Shown here piece after piece: positions 12,226-23,382 of a stretch of 64,000 bases of DNA. Where the stretch lies: positions 4,583,501 through 4,647,500 of the forward strand of contig CAJFCV020000005.1 of the NCBI GenBank assembly GCA_904066235.2. The letters run 5' to 3'. The position numbers and the translations under genes were made by a program. This stretch comes from Bursaphelenchus xylophilus (lineage: Eukaryota; Nematoda; Chromadorea; Rhabditida; Aphelenchoididae). Numbering within the stretch: position 1 is the first letter of the stretch; every line of letters starts with the position of its first letter. Under the pieces are notes generated by a model. That model was not told the origin of the DNA. It saw only the letters and a program-made list of their open reading frames with translations, and did no database searches.

Positions 12226-14886
12226 ATGGTATCTCATTGGCCTCCGAAGAATACTTCGCCGAATTCCTCCGTTGAAATGGGATTTCAGAGCTATCCACAA
12301 AAGGACAGACATCTGTTGAGAAGGTATTGTATTAGATAATGTCCCAACCCATATTTTGTGAGCTCCAATTCTATTACTTCAGGTTATTCCTCCAACTTTG
12401 TATCGGAATGGCGGTTGTTATCGCGTTGGTGACGATAATATTCGTCATGGCGGGACTTCCCACATTTTCTGACGGATCTCCCATCCAGAGGACGATGGTA
12501 AGGTCTCATTACCTGCTTTAGACTTTGAGGGAAACACTTGACTCAAAAAGAAAATTCTGAGTCAAGTGTTTCCCTCAAACCTAAAACTTACCGCAGAAGC
12601 TCCCAACCTGTTGTTAATACTTGATATGTCTAAAATTCGTATTTTAGTGGAAGAACAACGCAAAACATCGCTATGAATGGCCACTTCCAGCTAATTCTCT
12701 TTTGGGAAAATTCGAAAAAGCGGCGGTCACCTGTGACCACGGATTCTGCAACGAGATTGGTCGGGATATCCTGATCAAAGGTGGAAATGCAATCGACTCA
12801 TCGATAGCCTCCTTATTCTGCCTCGGTGTCACGAATCCACAGAGCTCCGGGATTGGTGGTGGCTTTATTATGACCGTTTATAACCGGTAAGCTGTTGCCT
12901 AGTTAAAGCTCTTTGATTTAGAGCCCCATATTCTTTTTTGCATCATTAATTATTGTTATTTCTTTTCAGGACATTGGGTAAATGCCTGGCGTTGGACGCT
13001 CGAGAAACGGCTCCAGCCAAGGCCGTTGAGGACATGTTTAAGGGAAATTCGAACGGCTCCAAATACGGATGGAATGCCATCGCCACTCCCGGAGAACTTC
13101 ATGGATATCGGTTCGCCTGGGAGAACTGGGGAAGTGGATTGGTCAGCTGGAAAGAGCTGATCCAGCCGTCCATTGACCTGGCCAGAAACGGAGTCCCCGT
13201 CTCTGAATACTTGGCCTATGTTTTGGAGAAGAAAGAGTGGCATTTCAATTTAACCACTCCCAATATGGAGTAGGTTACTTAGTGATTCTTTCAGTATATT
13301 TTACAGCGATTGGATCAATCCTGAGACCAAGAGAGTTTGGAAATTTGGAGACATCATCAAGAGAAATAAACTGGCCGATACTTTGGAAAGAATCGCCAAT
13401 TCGGAGGATCCGATCAAAGATTTCTACGAGGGAGAGCTTGCTGAAATTATGGTCGACGAGATTCAGAAAGCAGGTAAAGAAAAACAAAAATTTAATAAGC
13501 AAAATTTTATAAAAACAATCTGTCTAATACAATGTCCGAATACCAAATCTTATCGAACGCGTTTTCAGGTGGAATAATGTCCAAAGAAGACCTCAAGAAC
13601 TACCGACCCAAGCTCTACGAGACCCCGCTGATCCGCTCTCGGTTCTACGAGAACTTGACCATGTGTGGACCTCCTCCTCCCTCTTCGTTCGCCATAACTC
13701 AGAATATTATCTCTGTTATGACTTCCAAATTCTACAACTATACTGGAAATGGAGCTCCGGCGGATGGCGTCTATTCGGACACCTACTTTTATCATGCTTT
13801 AATCGAAGCTCAGAAGTTTGCATATGCAAAACGAACATTAATGGGAGATGTGGACTTTGAGGAAGGGAGCAAGCTGCTGGCCGAGAATATGACCACTGCC
13901 GAGTATAACCGGTATATCGCCGAGATTATCCCAGATTTTGCTCAGGACACCAGCTTCTATGGGCTGAATGACACGGCAACTGTAAGTCGAATATCAGAAG
14001 ACGTGTAAAGTTAAGCTGACAAAAAATACGGATTGTTATCCATTTTTACGCGATAATTATGTAATAATCCGCCTGAAGTCTATCTAAAGTCTAATAATAG
14101 AAAAAATTTCAATTTTCCTTCAGAAAGAAGACCACGGAACCTCCCATGTTAGTGTTCTTGATCAATTTGGAAACGGCGTGTCAGCCACATCAACTGTAAA
14201 CAGGTGGATGGGAGCTGGAGTCCAATCACCGGCCCTTGGAATCGTTTGGAATGATGAGATGGACGATTTTAGCACTCCCGGGCAAGACAATGGATTTGGG
14301 TAAGCACCTTCTACAACATAGTAAAAGTCGGGTAAAACGTACTCAATGCCGAATAAAATTCTGTAATATTGGCAAGAGATAACCCAATGATCTTCAAGGT
14401 TCGCCCCGTCCCCGGAGAACTTTATCAAGCCCGGGAAACGACCAATGTCTTCAATGTCGCCTATGGTAATATACGATGAAGAGACCTTGGATGTAAAGAT
14501 GGTCATCGGAGCCTCTGGAGGATCGAAAATCATCTCAGCAGTTGCCAAACCCGTTATTCGAGTGCTCTGTTTCAATGAGACCATCAAACAAGCGATCGAT
14601 GCCCCCATTTTCCATAATCAATACACTCCCGACGTCACTCAATACGAAGATAATATGCCTTTAGTAAGTTGCAAACATACGTTGATGCATATTATGGTTT
14701 ATAAGCGACCGAAATGTCTGTTTTAGGAACTTATTCATGATCTCGAAAACAAATTTGGCCAAAAATTCAAGCCCACTGGGGGATTCGAAGGTATCGTTCA
14801 AGGAATTGTTGTTGGAAATGACGGAAAAATATATGCGAATGGAGACTACCGCAGGAAAACGCAACAACACCCGGAGGGCTTTTGAT
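12226..14886 (+). CDS. Gamma-glutamyltransferase (type II membrane ectoenzyme)
   Basis: Cleaves the gamma-glutamyl bond of extracellular glutathione. Ten exons: 12226-12323, 12383-12497, 12648-12886, 12970-13269, 13307-13473, 13569-13981, 14124-14299, 14399-14663, 14727-14886 (the first carries the cytosolic tail). The membrane anchor is FLQLCIGMAVVIALVTIIFV. Family motifs appear in order: SSGIGGGFIMTVY, ALDARETAPA, CGPPPPSS, then DHGTSHVSVLD, where the Thr is the autoprocessing nucleophile that becomes the new N terminus of the small subunit, and GASGGSKIISA near the end. All key positions are present, so the enzyme should be active. Intron 2 contains a perfect hairpin (12524-12579). A dead Tc1/mariner element begins 46 bases after the stop. 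The number of exons listed is nine joined blocks; I see no need for a tenth. Confidence 0.93.
12524..12579 (+). repeat. Perfect 22-bp hairpin inside an intron of the GGT gene
   Basis: Arms 12524-12545 and 12558-12579 are exact reverse complements, separated by a 12-base loop. The hairpin lies wholly inside the 150-base intron 12498-12647. There are no flanking duplications to suggest a transposon. It could be a small-RNA hairpin or a recent inverted duplication. Confidence 0.8.
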
Positions 14887-14931
14887 AGTTTAGATCATAA
14901 TAATAAAAACTCGGTTATAACAGACATAATA

Positions 14932-16169
14932 CAGGGTGTCCCAAAAAAAATGCATGTTTTTTTCCATTGGTCCTGACGCGAAAATGTTTAGGTCAGGCCA
15001 AAAGATTTTTGTACCACTAAAATCTCCGTTTTTTTCTGTCCTAGACATTTCAGTTTCGTGTTCATATCGATTAACTAACGTGGTTTTTTAAAATGTCAAA
15101 CAAAGGAACTGCAATTCTGTCACTATTTTTGAGCCGTTCAAGTTGTAAATCTGCCCAGTATAGAAAGGACGTTGTGTCAAAAGTAATCACGCGATGTAGG
15201 GAGCTTGACAACGATAGTAAGCGTCCAGGACGTAAAAGAAAACGCACCGCCAGCGGTTCTGTCAACCGGGAGATCACCAACAGCAAAACGCTATTTTCAA
15301 GAAAAAATTGGCTGTGAGATCGGCATCAGCGACCGATCGGTCACCCGAATAGTCTATGATGAGCTGTGCCTTACGCTGTATAAGCTGTAAAAAGCTCAGA
15401 TCTTTAAAGTAGACGACAAGTGCGTGCAGCGCGAAAAATGTCGGAAAGTCAAGGGCTGGGCCGCAGCTTACAGACGTGAGCGCATTCCTTCATGGTTCAA
15501 CATTTGGCGGATGCACAGCCACCAGAACGATAGGAACTTTCTAGATGAGGCCTTCGGCACGTCGGCTGACGTCGAAACCCGTCGAAATCCGGGCCGTCAT
15601 CCCCTAAGGCGGAACTTCTCCCAGAGGCAAGAATTCCATGGTTTTCTCGGATCAAGGGGGCAAAATTCTAGCGCCGCGTTAATGTTGATTTTCCCATACT
15701 TCTGTTGACTCAGCAGAACCTCGGCAATGCAAATCTGGCGTTCCTGCTAGACTCAGCGCCGGCTCACAAGGCAAAATCGACTCAGGACCCGAAATGGGAC
15801 CGATTTTCCCGATTTCACCCCGTCCGCAAATGGCCGTCTGCTCGCCGGATCTGAATCCGACAGACCAAAAATTTTTTTAAATTGGAGACCAACGCGTGCA
15901 CTACACGCCACAAAAGTTTGGAGTCGCAGAGTAGTCGTTGCGCCAAGAACGGGACCGATTTCCCCGAAACTAGCTGCGGCCCCGAGCCCAAAATTTTAAG
16001 TTACGTTTGGAGCTATATATCGCCACCAAAGGCAGCCACTGTGAAACTGGCTTGATATGTTATCAATAATCCTCTATGTTACTGATATCCATCGTTAGTT
16101 TTGCCAAATTTTGTTTGGTATATAAAATGTAGCCATAAGAATAACATGCATTTTTTTTGGGACACCCTG
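14932..16169 (+). mobile_element. Tc1/mariner element, degenerate, copy 1
   Basis: A 1,238-bp element bounded by CAGGGTGTCCCAAAAA and its reverse complement TTTTTGGGACACCCTG, with TA on each side (14930-14931, 16170-16171). The interior carries a decayed transposase in the plus direction. A related copy with diverged ends lies at 52070-53365. It is adjacent to the end of the GGT gene and does not interrupt it. Confidence 0.93.
15093..15900 (+). pseudogene. Decayed Tc1/mariner transposase
   Basis: Fragments in several frames resemble a Tc1-family transposase: an N-terminal segment starting MSNKGTAILSLFLSR, a helix-turn-helix-like EIGISDRSVTRIVYDEL, then LYKL followed by KAQ, and near 15750 the catalytic-region motif DSAPAHKAKST. 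Multiple stops and frameshifts separate these pieces, so no full-length enzyme is encoded. Confidence 0.85.
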
Positions 16170-16332
16170 TAAAGGTAAAAAGAAATCTTTGGCGATATTA
16201 GGCCTTGTTTACAAAAAATATCAAATTCAAACAAACATTTATAGCCAAACAAACAACAAGGCAAACATTAGATTCCACAAAAGTTAGTATTATAAACCAA
16301 TATTTTTAATTAAAATGAAAATTGTGAGGATA

Positions 16333-17248
16333 TTAGAAGCCATCAAAGTGCTCGGCGCCAAATTTGAGACATTTCTTGAGAAGATTGGAGCATAACAGTT
16401 GATAGGCCAAGGCAATTCGATCCTCCAAAACATCCAGAGACAGTGTGGACCCCAACTTGATCTCACATTGAGTCTTCAGATCAGGGACTTGATATTTATC
16501 GGCCAAAATTATCACTTCTCTGGCCAGATCATCATCAACCGACTTCTTGTGAAACATGTACTGCAACATGGCTTCAACCGGCGCGGGATCAACACCTTCC
16601 ATCACCATAAAACCGGTGTCGACCTCACTGCAATCCGTCATAAACATGCGATGGAAAACTTCGGAGTTGGCGGCCAAAACCATCTTCGATACCTAAAATA
16701 ATATAAATTTGTGAATAATAAAATTAAAAGCAAGACCAATGAGGTCAGACAGTTGCATCATGACTCCACACCCCTGTTACGGTGACCGGGCACCAAAAAC
16801 GGCGAAAAATAACGACAATTCCCGCGCCTGACATTAGTCCACCTAGTACAACGTTAACAAATCGTTCCCTTGCCTTCCTAGACTTCAAAAAAAATGGAAA
16901 AAAACTCACGTAGAATGTCCTATTTCCGACTCTGATCTGAAAATCGCTCAACTTGGGCTCATTGAACGCGCTCTGTCCCTTCAAATTTACCCCATTTGTT
17001 TTAGACATCTCAAAACTTCGAGGCTTCACTGTGAAACTCTCTGGGATCTTAGGCTGCATCCGCATGGGTCCGAAACTGGATGAAGATTGAATATTGACCG
17101 GTGGATCAAAAACTTTGACTTCCGGAGCTTTCGTGGTTTTCTGAATCTGCACCTTGCGACCCACCGGGATTGGCTGGGTGTTCTGCGGAGGAGTGGTCAA
17201 GACACGGTTACGAGAGCTGTAGCGGGTCTTCAGGTAATCAAAGTTCAT
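16333..17248 (-). CDS. BTB-domain protein
   Basis: Two exons, 17248-16910 and 16692-16333, join in phase 0 to give 232 residues. The first exon encodes a Pro/Ser/Lys-rich region ending SDFQIRVGNRTFY. The second continues VSKMVLAANSEVFHRMF, together forming the start of a BTB fold. VEAMLQYMF and IILADKYQVPDLKTQCE complete the dimerisation domain and the first helices after it. BTB proteins often serve as CUL3 substrate adaptors or transcription factors; no second domain is visible to choose between these. It lacks the MSP-like domain of the BTB genes at 46-51 kb. A TTTCAG acceptor lies 8 bases upstream of the ATG, probably a trans-splice site, which supports this start. Confidence 0.82.
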
Positions 17249-17640
17249 AGTGAAGCTGAAAGAAGAGAAATCACGAAGCAATAAGTTAGACAATCCTGGG
17301 TCCCGGGATCCGGGATCTCTGGAAATTTGAAATTTCGGTTCGTGGAAATTGCAGATTTTTTTCGCTGCAATCATACGAAATGTCACTATTGAATCATCAA
17401 ATAACTATTTTTTGCGCAAATTTCGTCGTTATGAGAAGCTTCAATCTGTAAAATACTCAGTAAAATAGTTTAAAAAAAAGTATTTAGATTTTTTCGTAAT
17501 GTTATGTTGTTTTCGACCGTACTCCTCATCTATATTTTGCAGTCATATTTTTTGCACAATGCGGTTAGAGACGGGAAATAAACAACGAGCCAAAAGTTCA
17601 GCTTGACAGCAAGTTTACTGATGATAATCCTACAAAGAAA

Positions 17641-19410
17641 TCAAGCCACGGCCTTGTTGTATTCGTCAAGGAATTTGACATAGCGGGGATCATTGCGATC
17701 ATACTTCTTGTATCTCTCCACAAAGTAGAACAAGACGACACGATGGACAAACAGGTACTGCTGAAAGCACAAAAAACGTCAACAAAACAATTCAAGTCAA
17801 CCTTAATCTATAAAAATATGGACTTACAACATCATTCTGGATGGAGTAGGGGCGATGGTCGCGGAGCTCCTTGAAGATAACAGGCATGTCCTCACACGGC
17901 TGACCATTCTGGAATCTCTCCATGATGAAGGAGATGGCCACGATGGATCCAGTGCGGCCAATTCCGGCGGAACAGTGGACAATGATCGGTTTCTTGGTGC
18001 CACGGACCGAAGAGAGCAGGTCGAAGATGGTGTGTCCCACCGTGGGGACTCCACGATCCGGCCAATCCATCCATTGGTAATGGCGAACCTGAAGGATGAC
18101 ATAAATCGAATCTGGTAAAAGTTCCTTATTTTGGCCACAGCTTATAACTTTGCGGAAACTGGTCGGAATTAGCCCAAATTTAGCGTGCACGCTCAAGTCA
18201 TCGTTGTCAATGCCCGGACGGTGGATTTAGTCAGCGAGGTACCTTCTTTTTTACGTACCACCTTACCCTTCAAAAACGGCTGCAGCCTGTGATTTTACGC
18301 TTTATACGATGAAACATGTCCGGAACTAAACTTATTGCCTCCGTATGGAACTAAATGAGTCGTCGTACCCTTCGTAGGTACCCTTAAAACTATAGAGCTA
18401 TTATAGTAATCCAGTGCGAGCTAGGTCAAAGCGTTTTTTCCTAACTTTAGTGCCCAAGCTTGGACGCAGTTCGCGGAGTACCTTTGTTGTGGCCAAAATA
18501 AGGAACTTTTTCCTCGAATCTTCGCTTACTTCTCTCTGGGACTTCTTTCCTTCCAAGGTATACGTTAACTTGAGGATTGTTCTCATAACGGTCTTGTCAC
18601 TTCCTCCCAAAGGAGTGACCCCGAGATTCGTAACCACAATTCCCTCAAAAGTCGCACTCTCGCCTTCCTTCAGTGGCCAATACTGGGCGCACTTGTCCAT
18701 TCCCTTTTCCTTCACATTGCACAGCATGATGATGCTCTCCGATTGCTCCAGAATGGTCATTCGCCAGAAGTCGGCGATTGTGTTGTCAAGGGGACCCTGC
18801 AGAGCAAACGATAACACCAGACGCAACGTTACTGCCCATAGATGACTCAGGCAAAGATGGGTAGATCTAAGCCTCTCACCAAACGTTTTATCTGATAGTA
18901 CTCACCTGAGTGCAGATGTATCTTTTGTCAGAGACGGGAGTGGGCATGTAGTTGGCATGGATGTAGTCATGGCTGACTCCAGGCCATTTCACAATCACAC
19001 GCGCCTTCTCTTGGCAAGGAACATCTTTGTAGCGATTCCTGCCAGCTTCCCAATGAATTTGAAACGCCGTCACATTCATGTCCGGGGGACAATAACGTTT
19101 CATCTCCATAAATTCTTCACGCAGACCGTTCACGCCTTTTTCCAAGGTCCGATTGAACCAGCGATCAACCTAAAAACAATACATTAATTATTAAGTTATG
19201 ACAACCTATCATATCTAGCATGAACAACATACATAAAGACTTCCATCGGAAGCGCAAGGAGCTACAGCGGCTGGACGAGCACCTTGCTTCTCTATGTTGA
19301 CTATGCGGGTGTTTGACTCCTGGTTCCTCTTTCTGAAATAACGATGGATGATCATCATAGAAACGTCAAGGGGCAACAAAATGAAAAACTTACTTTTGCT
19401 TGTCGGCCAT
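17641..19410 (-). CDS. Cytosolic protein tyrosine phosphatase
   Basis: Hydrolyses phosphotyrosine. Six exons (19410-19394, 19332-19233, 19169-18906, 18796-18530, 18088-17828, 17760-17641) join in frame to 342 residues, essentially one classical PTP domain with a short basic N terminus and no membrane segment. Motifs in order: NRYKDVPC, HANYMPTP (substrate recognition loop; the usual KNRY Tyr is embedded here), DFWRMTILEQ, YWP, HYQWMDWPDRGVP (WPD loop with its acid Asp), and the catalytic loop HCSAGIGRTG with Cys and Arg intact. The last helices follow in QYLFVHRVVLFYFVERY. It therefore looks catalytically active. Nematodes have a large expansion of such single-domain PTPs, many germline-expressed. 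The fourth intron is filled by a 400-bp inverted-repeat element. Confidence 0.93.
18114..18513. mobile_element. 400-bp TIR element with 8-bp target duplication, inside a PTP intron
   Basis: Terminal inverted repeats of about 26 bp match almost exactly: the left end reads GGTAAAAGTTCC then TTATTTTGGCCACA, the right end is its complement with one change. An exact 8-bp direct repeat TCGAATCT flanks it (18106-18113, 18514-18521). An 8-bp duplication suggests a hAT-type or similar cut-and-paste transposase supplied in trans. The element begins 8 bases inside the donor side of the intron; without it and one repeat the intron would be only 33 bases. Confidence 0.82.
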
Positions 19411-19579
19411 GACAAGGGATCACCACGCTCTGGACTCGATTGACTGTAGAATGAGCCAATCCCATTCAAATCCTAATGAGAAAATTTGAATAAAATTCAA
19501 ATTTGACAACCCCAACCTCTCATACATTTAGTGCAAAATATGCATAAAAACCGAAATTTTGCTCATTTGGGGGTCATTT

Positions 19580-20026
19580 TTATTCAAGGGTGAGGTTGTG
19601 TGGCCGCGGTTTTAGACGCCTACATGGATGCGCTCTCCCATTGCTTAGGCCATAAATAGCAGCGATGAAGGCCAGATCCCCTCCTGAATGTAGGAGAAAT
19701 TAGTTAGAAAGATCTTGTTGTGTGTGTTGAAGTTATGAAAGCGTATTAGTATTACCTATTTTCCACTTGAGTATGTATTTCCCATATTCCGTTTCGATGG
19801 TGTCACGGACAGTCTCTGCAAGAAAGTCGGAGCATGCTGCAGATAGGTGATATCGATCATCTGGGCCTAAGTATGAGCACAATGGGTAAAGCGCTCTGTG
19901 TGTGTTTTTGTGACCTTTTCGATCAAGAAGTCTGATGTTAAGTTTTGTCACTTTTTCGTCCTTGTGACCTTCAATGACAATTGTCAGTGTTCCCTCGTCC
20001 CCGAAGTGGCAGAAATTGTTTGGCAT
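19580..20026 (-). CDS. Unrecognised protein, partial model of two exons
   Basis: I do not recognise this gene. An exon 20026-19756 reads MPNNFCHFGDEG onward and splices at GTAATA to an exon 19683-19580 in frame. The joined C-terminal part reads KYILKWKIGGDLAFIAAIYG then LSNGRAHPCRRL and ends shortly after. The pattern of a Gly-Gly-Asp followed by a hydrophobic stretch and Cys residues reminds me of transposon-associated proteins, but that is only an impression. The start is uncertain: an AG just before the ATG could be a splice acceptor. The open frame at 20394-20170 may be an upstream exon, but I could not join it in phase. Confidence 0.4.
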
Positions 20027-20169
20027 CTTAATTATGTGTATTTAAGACTTTGTTGCTATTCCATACCCTCAAGTCTTTTATTTGCTGGCTGATTACTTCC
20101 CTCAATCCTAATAATTTACTTCTTACAACTTTGAACGGAGTATGATTTTTGTCCGTTTTTGCAACTCTA

Positions 20170-20394
20170 TCAACTAACTATTTCTAGGGGGTACTTGTTG
20201 TTAATGAGTTTGCCTGCCGAAATTAAGGCTTCAATAGTACAGAAAAAAGACTTAAGTTGACTTCCCCTCATCACGAATCTCCAATTATTGTATGAGATAC
20301 TCAGCATTTGTCGGATTGCTAGGCAGTAATCAGCATCCAACTTCTGACCCTTTATATTCAACTTTTTGTTCAATTCCGCTTTAACATCTGCCAT
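20170..20394 (-). CDS. Hypothetical 74-residue open frame
   Basis: Begins MADVKAELNKKLNIKG and ends LINNKYPLEIVS. The composition looks coding rather than random. No domain is recognised and no signal peptide is visible. It lies just upstream of the unrecognised gene at 20026-19580 on the same strand and may belong to it, although the obvious donor (AA|GTACCC) does not join in phase. Treat as tentative. Confidence 0.3.
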   Translation of the reverse strand: MADVKAELNKKLNIKGQKLDADYCLAIRQMLSISYNNWRFVMRGSQLKSFFCTIEALISAGKLINNKYPLEIVS

Positions 20395-21540
20395 TTTTTT
20401 GGGTGAGATCCAAGGTTATTCGCCATGGATATAATCTGTGAAATTCTGCAAGTTTCATGTTTGATTTTTGAAGGATTAGATGAGCTTAAGTTAATCGATA
20501 AGAAAGTAGTACCGTTGGCGCCGAGTAGATGCGGCTAGATTGACAACATTTCAAAATTTTGTTGAATTTTCCAAAAGATTCTTTTTTCCCAGTCCCGAAG
20601 CGAAAAAATTCAAAATTTTTCAATTTTCACAAAAAATCCCTTTTTTCAAGTCCCGAAGCGAAAACATTTCAAAAAAATGTTTTTTCTTTTTTGGTAAAGG
20701 GTAACCTATCCAGTTGGGGTAACCTATCCTCCGGGTAGTTTTTTTCGGGGTAACCTATTCTCGGGGTAACCTACCCTCCGCAAATCGCTCTCTACTTTTT
20801 GCATGGTCTCTATCGATTTTGTTGAATATTTTCGTTGAAGCAGAATGCTGTACGCTTAAAATTTTTTCTTCAGTGGGCTGTATTCGCAAAATTTGAAGAT
20901 ATAATTTCAGTAATACTGTGAGTCATGGTCTTGTAAGTTTAGGATTTTTTTGTGTAAATTTTGCGAATACAGTAAGTTTAGGATTTTTTTGTGTAATATT
21001 CGTCAGATTCCCCTTGATGCACCGGTTTATTTGCAAAGAAGAGGTTTTGTGACCCGCAACTATCATTATACTATTTTTTTCAACAATTCGCATTCCAGCA
21101 ACCTTCTCCATTCTCACGTCCCCCTTCTTAGTCCAGCACAACATCCAGTTTGGCCCCGAAACGCCGGAACAATGGCCACAAGACACTCTAAATGAGAAGT
21201 AATTGCACAATGGGAGTGATCAATTGACCAGAAAAGGTAACGTCCATTCAGGTTGTTTGTGGTGTAAACACGCGACGCTATGCGTGTTGTTGTTTGGGCA
21301 GCGCATAAAATGGACCCTGGTATTTATTATGCACTGCCAGTGGGGCCCGGAACTTGGGGTTGGGATGGTCAGGGGTGGACTGTCATCATTTTTAGTTTGA
21401 CTTTTGCTTATCTGGTTCTATTCTCCATGATGATTTATTCATTTTTGACATTTTTTTATAACAAAGTCGATTTTTTTGGTTATTACGGTTAATACTTGCT
21501 TTTGTTATCAACTTTATCCTTTCTGCACTCCATTCCAGCC
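20395..21540. other. Intergenic stretch with small local repeats
   Basis: No supported gene. It contains four copies of GGGTAACCTA between 20699 and 20773, a twice-repeated GTCCCGAAGCGAAAA motif (about 20593 and 20650), and a direct duplication of GTTTAGGATTTTTTTG near 20936 and 20972. The short frame at 21280-21492 has a hydrophobic C terminus but no other support. Confidence 0.5.
20699..20773 (+). repeat. Cluster of four GGGTAACCTA repeats
   Basis: Copies at 20699, 20717, 20748 and 20764, each containing the near-palindrome GGTAACC, with irregular spacing of 18, 31 and 16 bases. Function unknown. Confidence 0.7.
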
Positions 21541-23329
21541 ATGCCCACCCCGATCCGGCTCTTTGCCCTTTTTCTCGGCCTCGCAGCCTGCGCCCGGGCT
21601 AATCGCGCAGCAACTCCGCCGAATCGTCTCACTTTCTGCGAATACCTGGAGAAGATCGGCGTCAAGGACGACAGATGCAGTCGGAAGGTCCGGCAGATCG
21701 AGGACATCGAGAATCAGAACGGTAGGCCAAACAAGTGGGCGGAGTCGGGGAACGAGGGGCCGATGAAAAGAATCCGACCCCGCTTCTTGATCGCGACCAT
21801 CTGGAGACGGGTCGAGAAGGACGACGAGGGGATCCAGAGTCGGCTTCAACGAGACCGCGAACGTATGGAAAGTAATCTTCGAACTGGAGAAAACAATGCA
21901 AATAATGAGGAGGAGCGGAAACAAAGCCAGAAAAAGGACGTCCCTCTAGGACAGGATGAGGCCAATCAAGAGGAAAATCAAATCAGAGGTGCCGCTCAAT
22001 CCGAGAATTCCATTTTCAATCCAGTCCAGGCTCAGCCTATCTTTCGACGGACTGATTTCGGCACTAAATCAATGTCATCTCCATCTGATCAGAAACCTCA
22101 GCCAGATTCCACTCCAAATCCGACTGTCGAATTGACCAACAATCTGAATCAATACCTGAACCACGAGAATGGAATGTTGAAGATCAAGATCTTCAAGTTG
22201 AAGCGCAAACAACGTCGTCTCAGGGCCAAAGTTCGCCTGCTGAAATGGGCGGTGGCGTTGCTTCAGAAGCGGGAGGAGGAACGGAAGCATCGGCCAAAGG
22301 TGTTCTTGGCCAAGTCCGAGCGTCTGACCACCGCTCTCTTCTCCGGGAACGCTGAGGCGCCTGTCGTCGCCGCCTCCGCTCACTTGGAGCCCCTTCCCTT
22401 TAGGCGTTCTCGGCACGAATCTGATGCCCCAAGGCACCGGCGTCTACAAGCAATGCTACTTAAAGTACAATCCAAGAAACTGTTTGCGTACGCCGTCCTG
22501 CGAAAGTAATACGGTAGGTGCTTTCAATAGCTCTATAAAAAATATTGTCATCATTGTGTGTATAGATATAATATGTAATTTTAACATAATCAGGCATTCC
22601 GAGCACTTCCCAATTTACAGGGGAAGTACTCCAAGTGCGACGCTCAGATTTTGACGAAATTTGGCACAAATTTAGAACAATTTTATCTAAGATATATGCG
22701 AGAATCCGAGCTCGCGCTTTGCAGAAACAACCGAGATTTTTAGATCGAAATTTAGGACTTTTTGCCGAATTTCGGCACGAAAAGTTTCATGCCTATTTCT
22801 ATCGTAAAGGATAATGTTTCTACAAAAAATGAAATTTTTCCGCACGAAACTGCCAAAGTTATGGCCGAAAGTTTTTCTCTCTGACCGCTCTCCACGTTTG
22901 GCATGCTCTCTCGGCGGCAAAAATCGTTCGATATCTCGGCGTCGCCCGCAAAGCGCGAGGTAAAACTTTCAGGAATTGATATTTAGTCCATACCCGACGT
23001 GTGTGCAAAATTTAAAGAAAATCTGGGCGTCGCACTTGGAGTACCTCCCCTGTTAGTCGATTACCAAAAAGTCCGGCTTTAATGTGAAGCACAATGTAAT
23101 TATCCACCACTAACCCCATTTACAGTTGTGTGTTGATGTTGTCGGAAGTCCGTGTTGCGTCCAGCCTCGAGGCGTCTGTCCCACCACCCAACAACTCGAC
23201 ATCAAATGTGTCAAACACCGCTCCACCAACTGGTGCAACTCCAACCGAGATTGTGCCAAGGACTCGTTGTGTTGCGACACGGGTTGTGGCTACAACATGT
23301 GTGTCTCCAACGAGTTCCGTCTCACGTAG
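21541..23329 (+). CDS. Secreted WAP-type cysteine-rich protein
   Basis: The start MPTPIRLFALFLGLAACARA is a clear signal peptide. The 3' exons (22404-22513 and 23126-23329) encode a cysteine-rich segment: CYLKYNPRNCLRTPSCESN, then LCVDVVGSPCCVQP, and a whey-acidic-protein-like domain with NWCNSNRDCAKDSLCCDTGC. WAP domains are often protease inhibitors or antimicrobial, but the role here is unknown. To reach the WAP frame the 5' exon must splice, best as ...ENQN|GTAGGC at 21722 to the acceptor CCTTTAG|GCG at 22403, which keeps phase. However, 21541-22509 is also continuously open (323 residues from this ATG), with a Lys/Glu-rich, coding-looking middle, so an isoform retaining this region with a different C terminus is possible. 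The intron 22514-23125 contains a Harbinger-like MITE. A polyadenylation signal lies at 23377. Confidence 0.75.
22618..23052. mobile_element. PIF/Harbinger-like MITE, copy 2, in a WAP-gene intron
   Basis: A 435-bp element closely related to the one at 4762-5207, with ends CAGGGGAAGTACTCC and GGAGTACCTCCCCTG. It is flanked by a 3-bp duplication TTA (22615-22617, 23053-23055). It lies entirely within the intron of the WAP gene and does not affect its splice sites. Confidence 0.85.
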
Positions 23330-23376
23330 TAGTAAATGTTCTGATTTCTATTTATTTCTAAATTAAACTTGGTTTT

Positions 23377-23382
23377 AATAAA
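23377..23382 (+). terminator. Polyadenylation signal of the WAP-type gene
   Basis: AATAAA, 48 bases after the stop codon at 23329. Confidence 0.65.
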
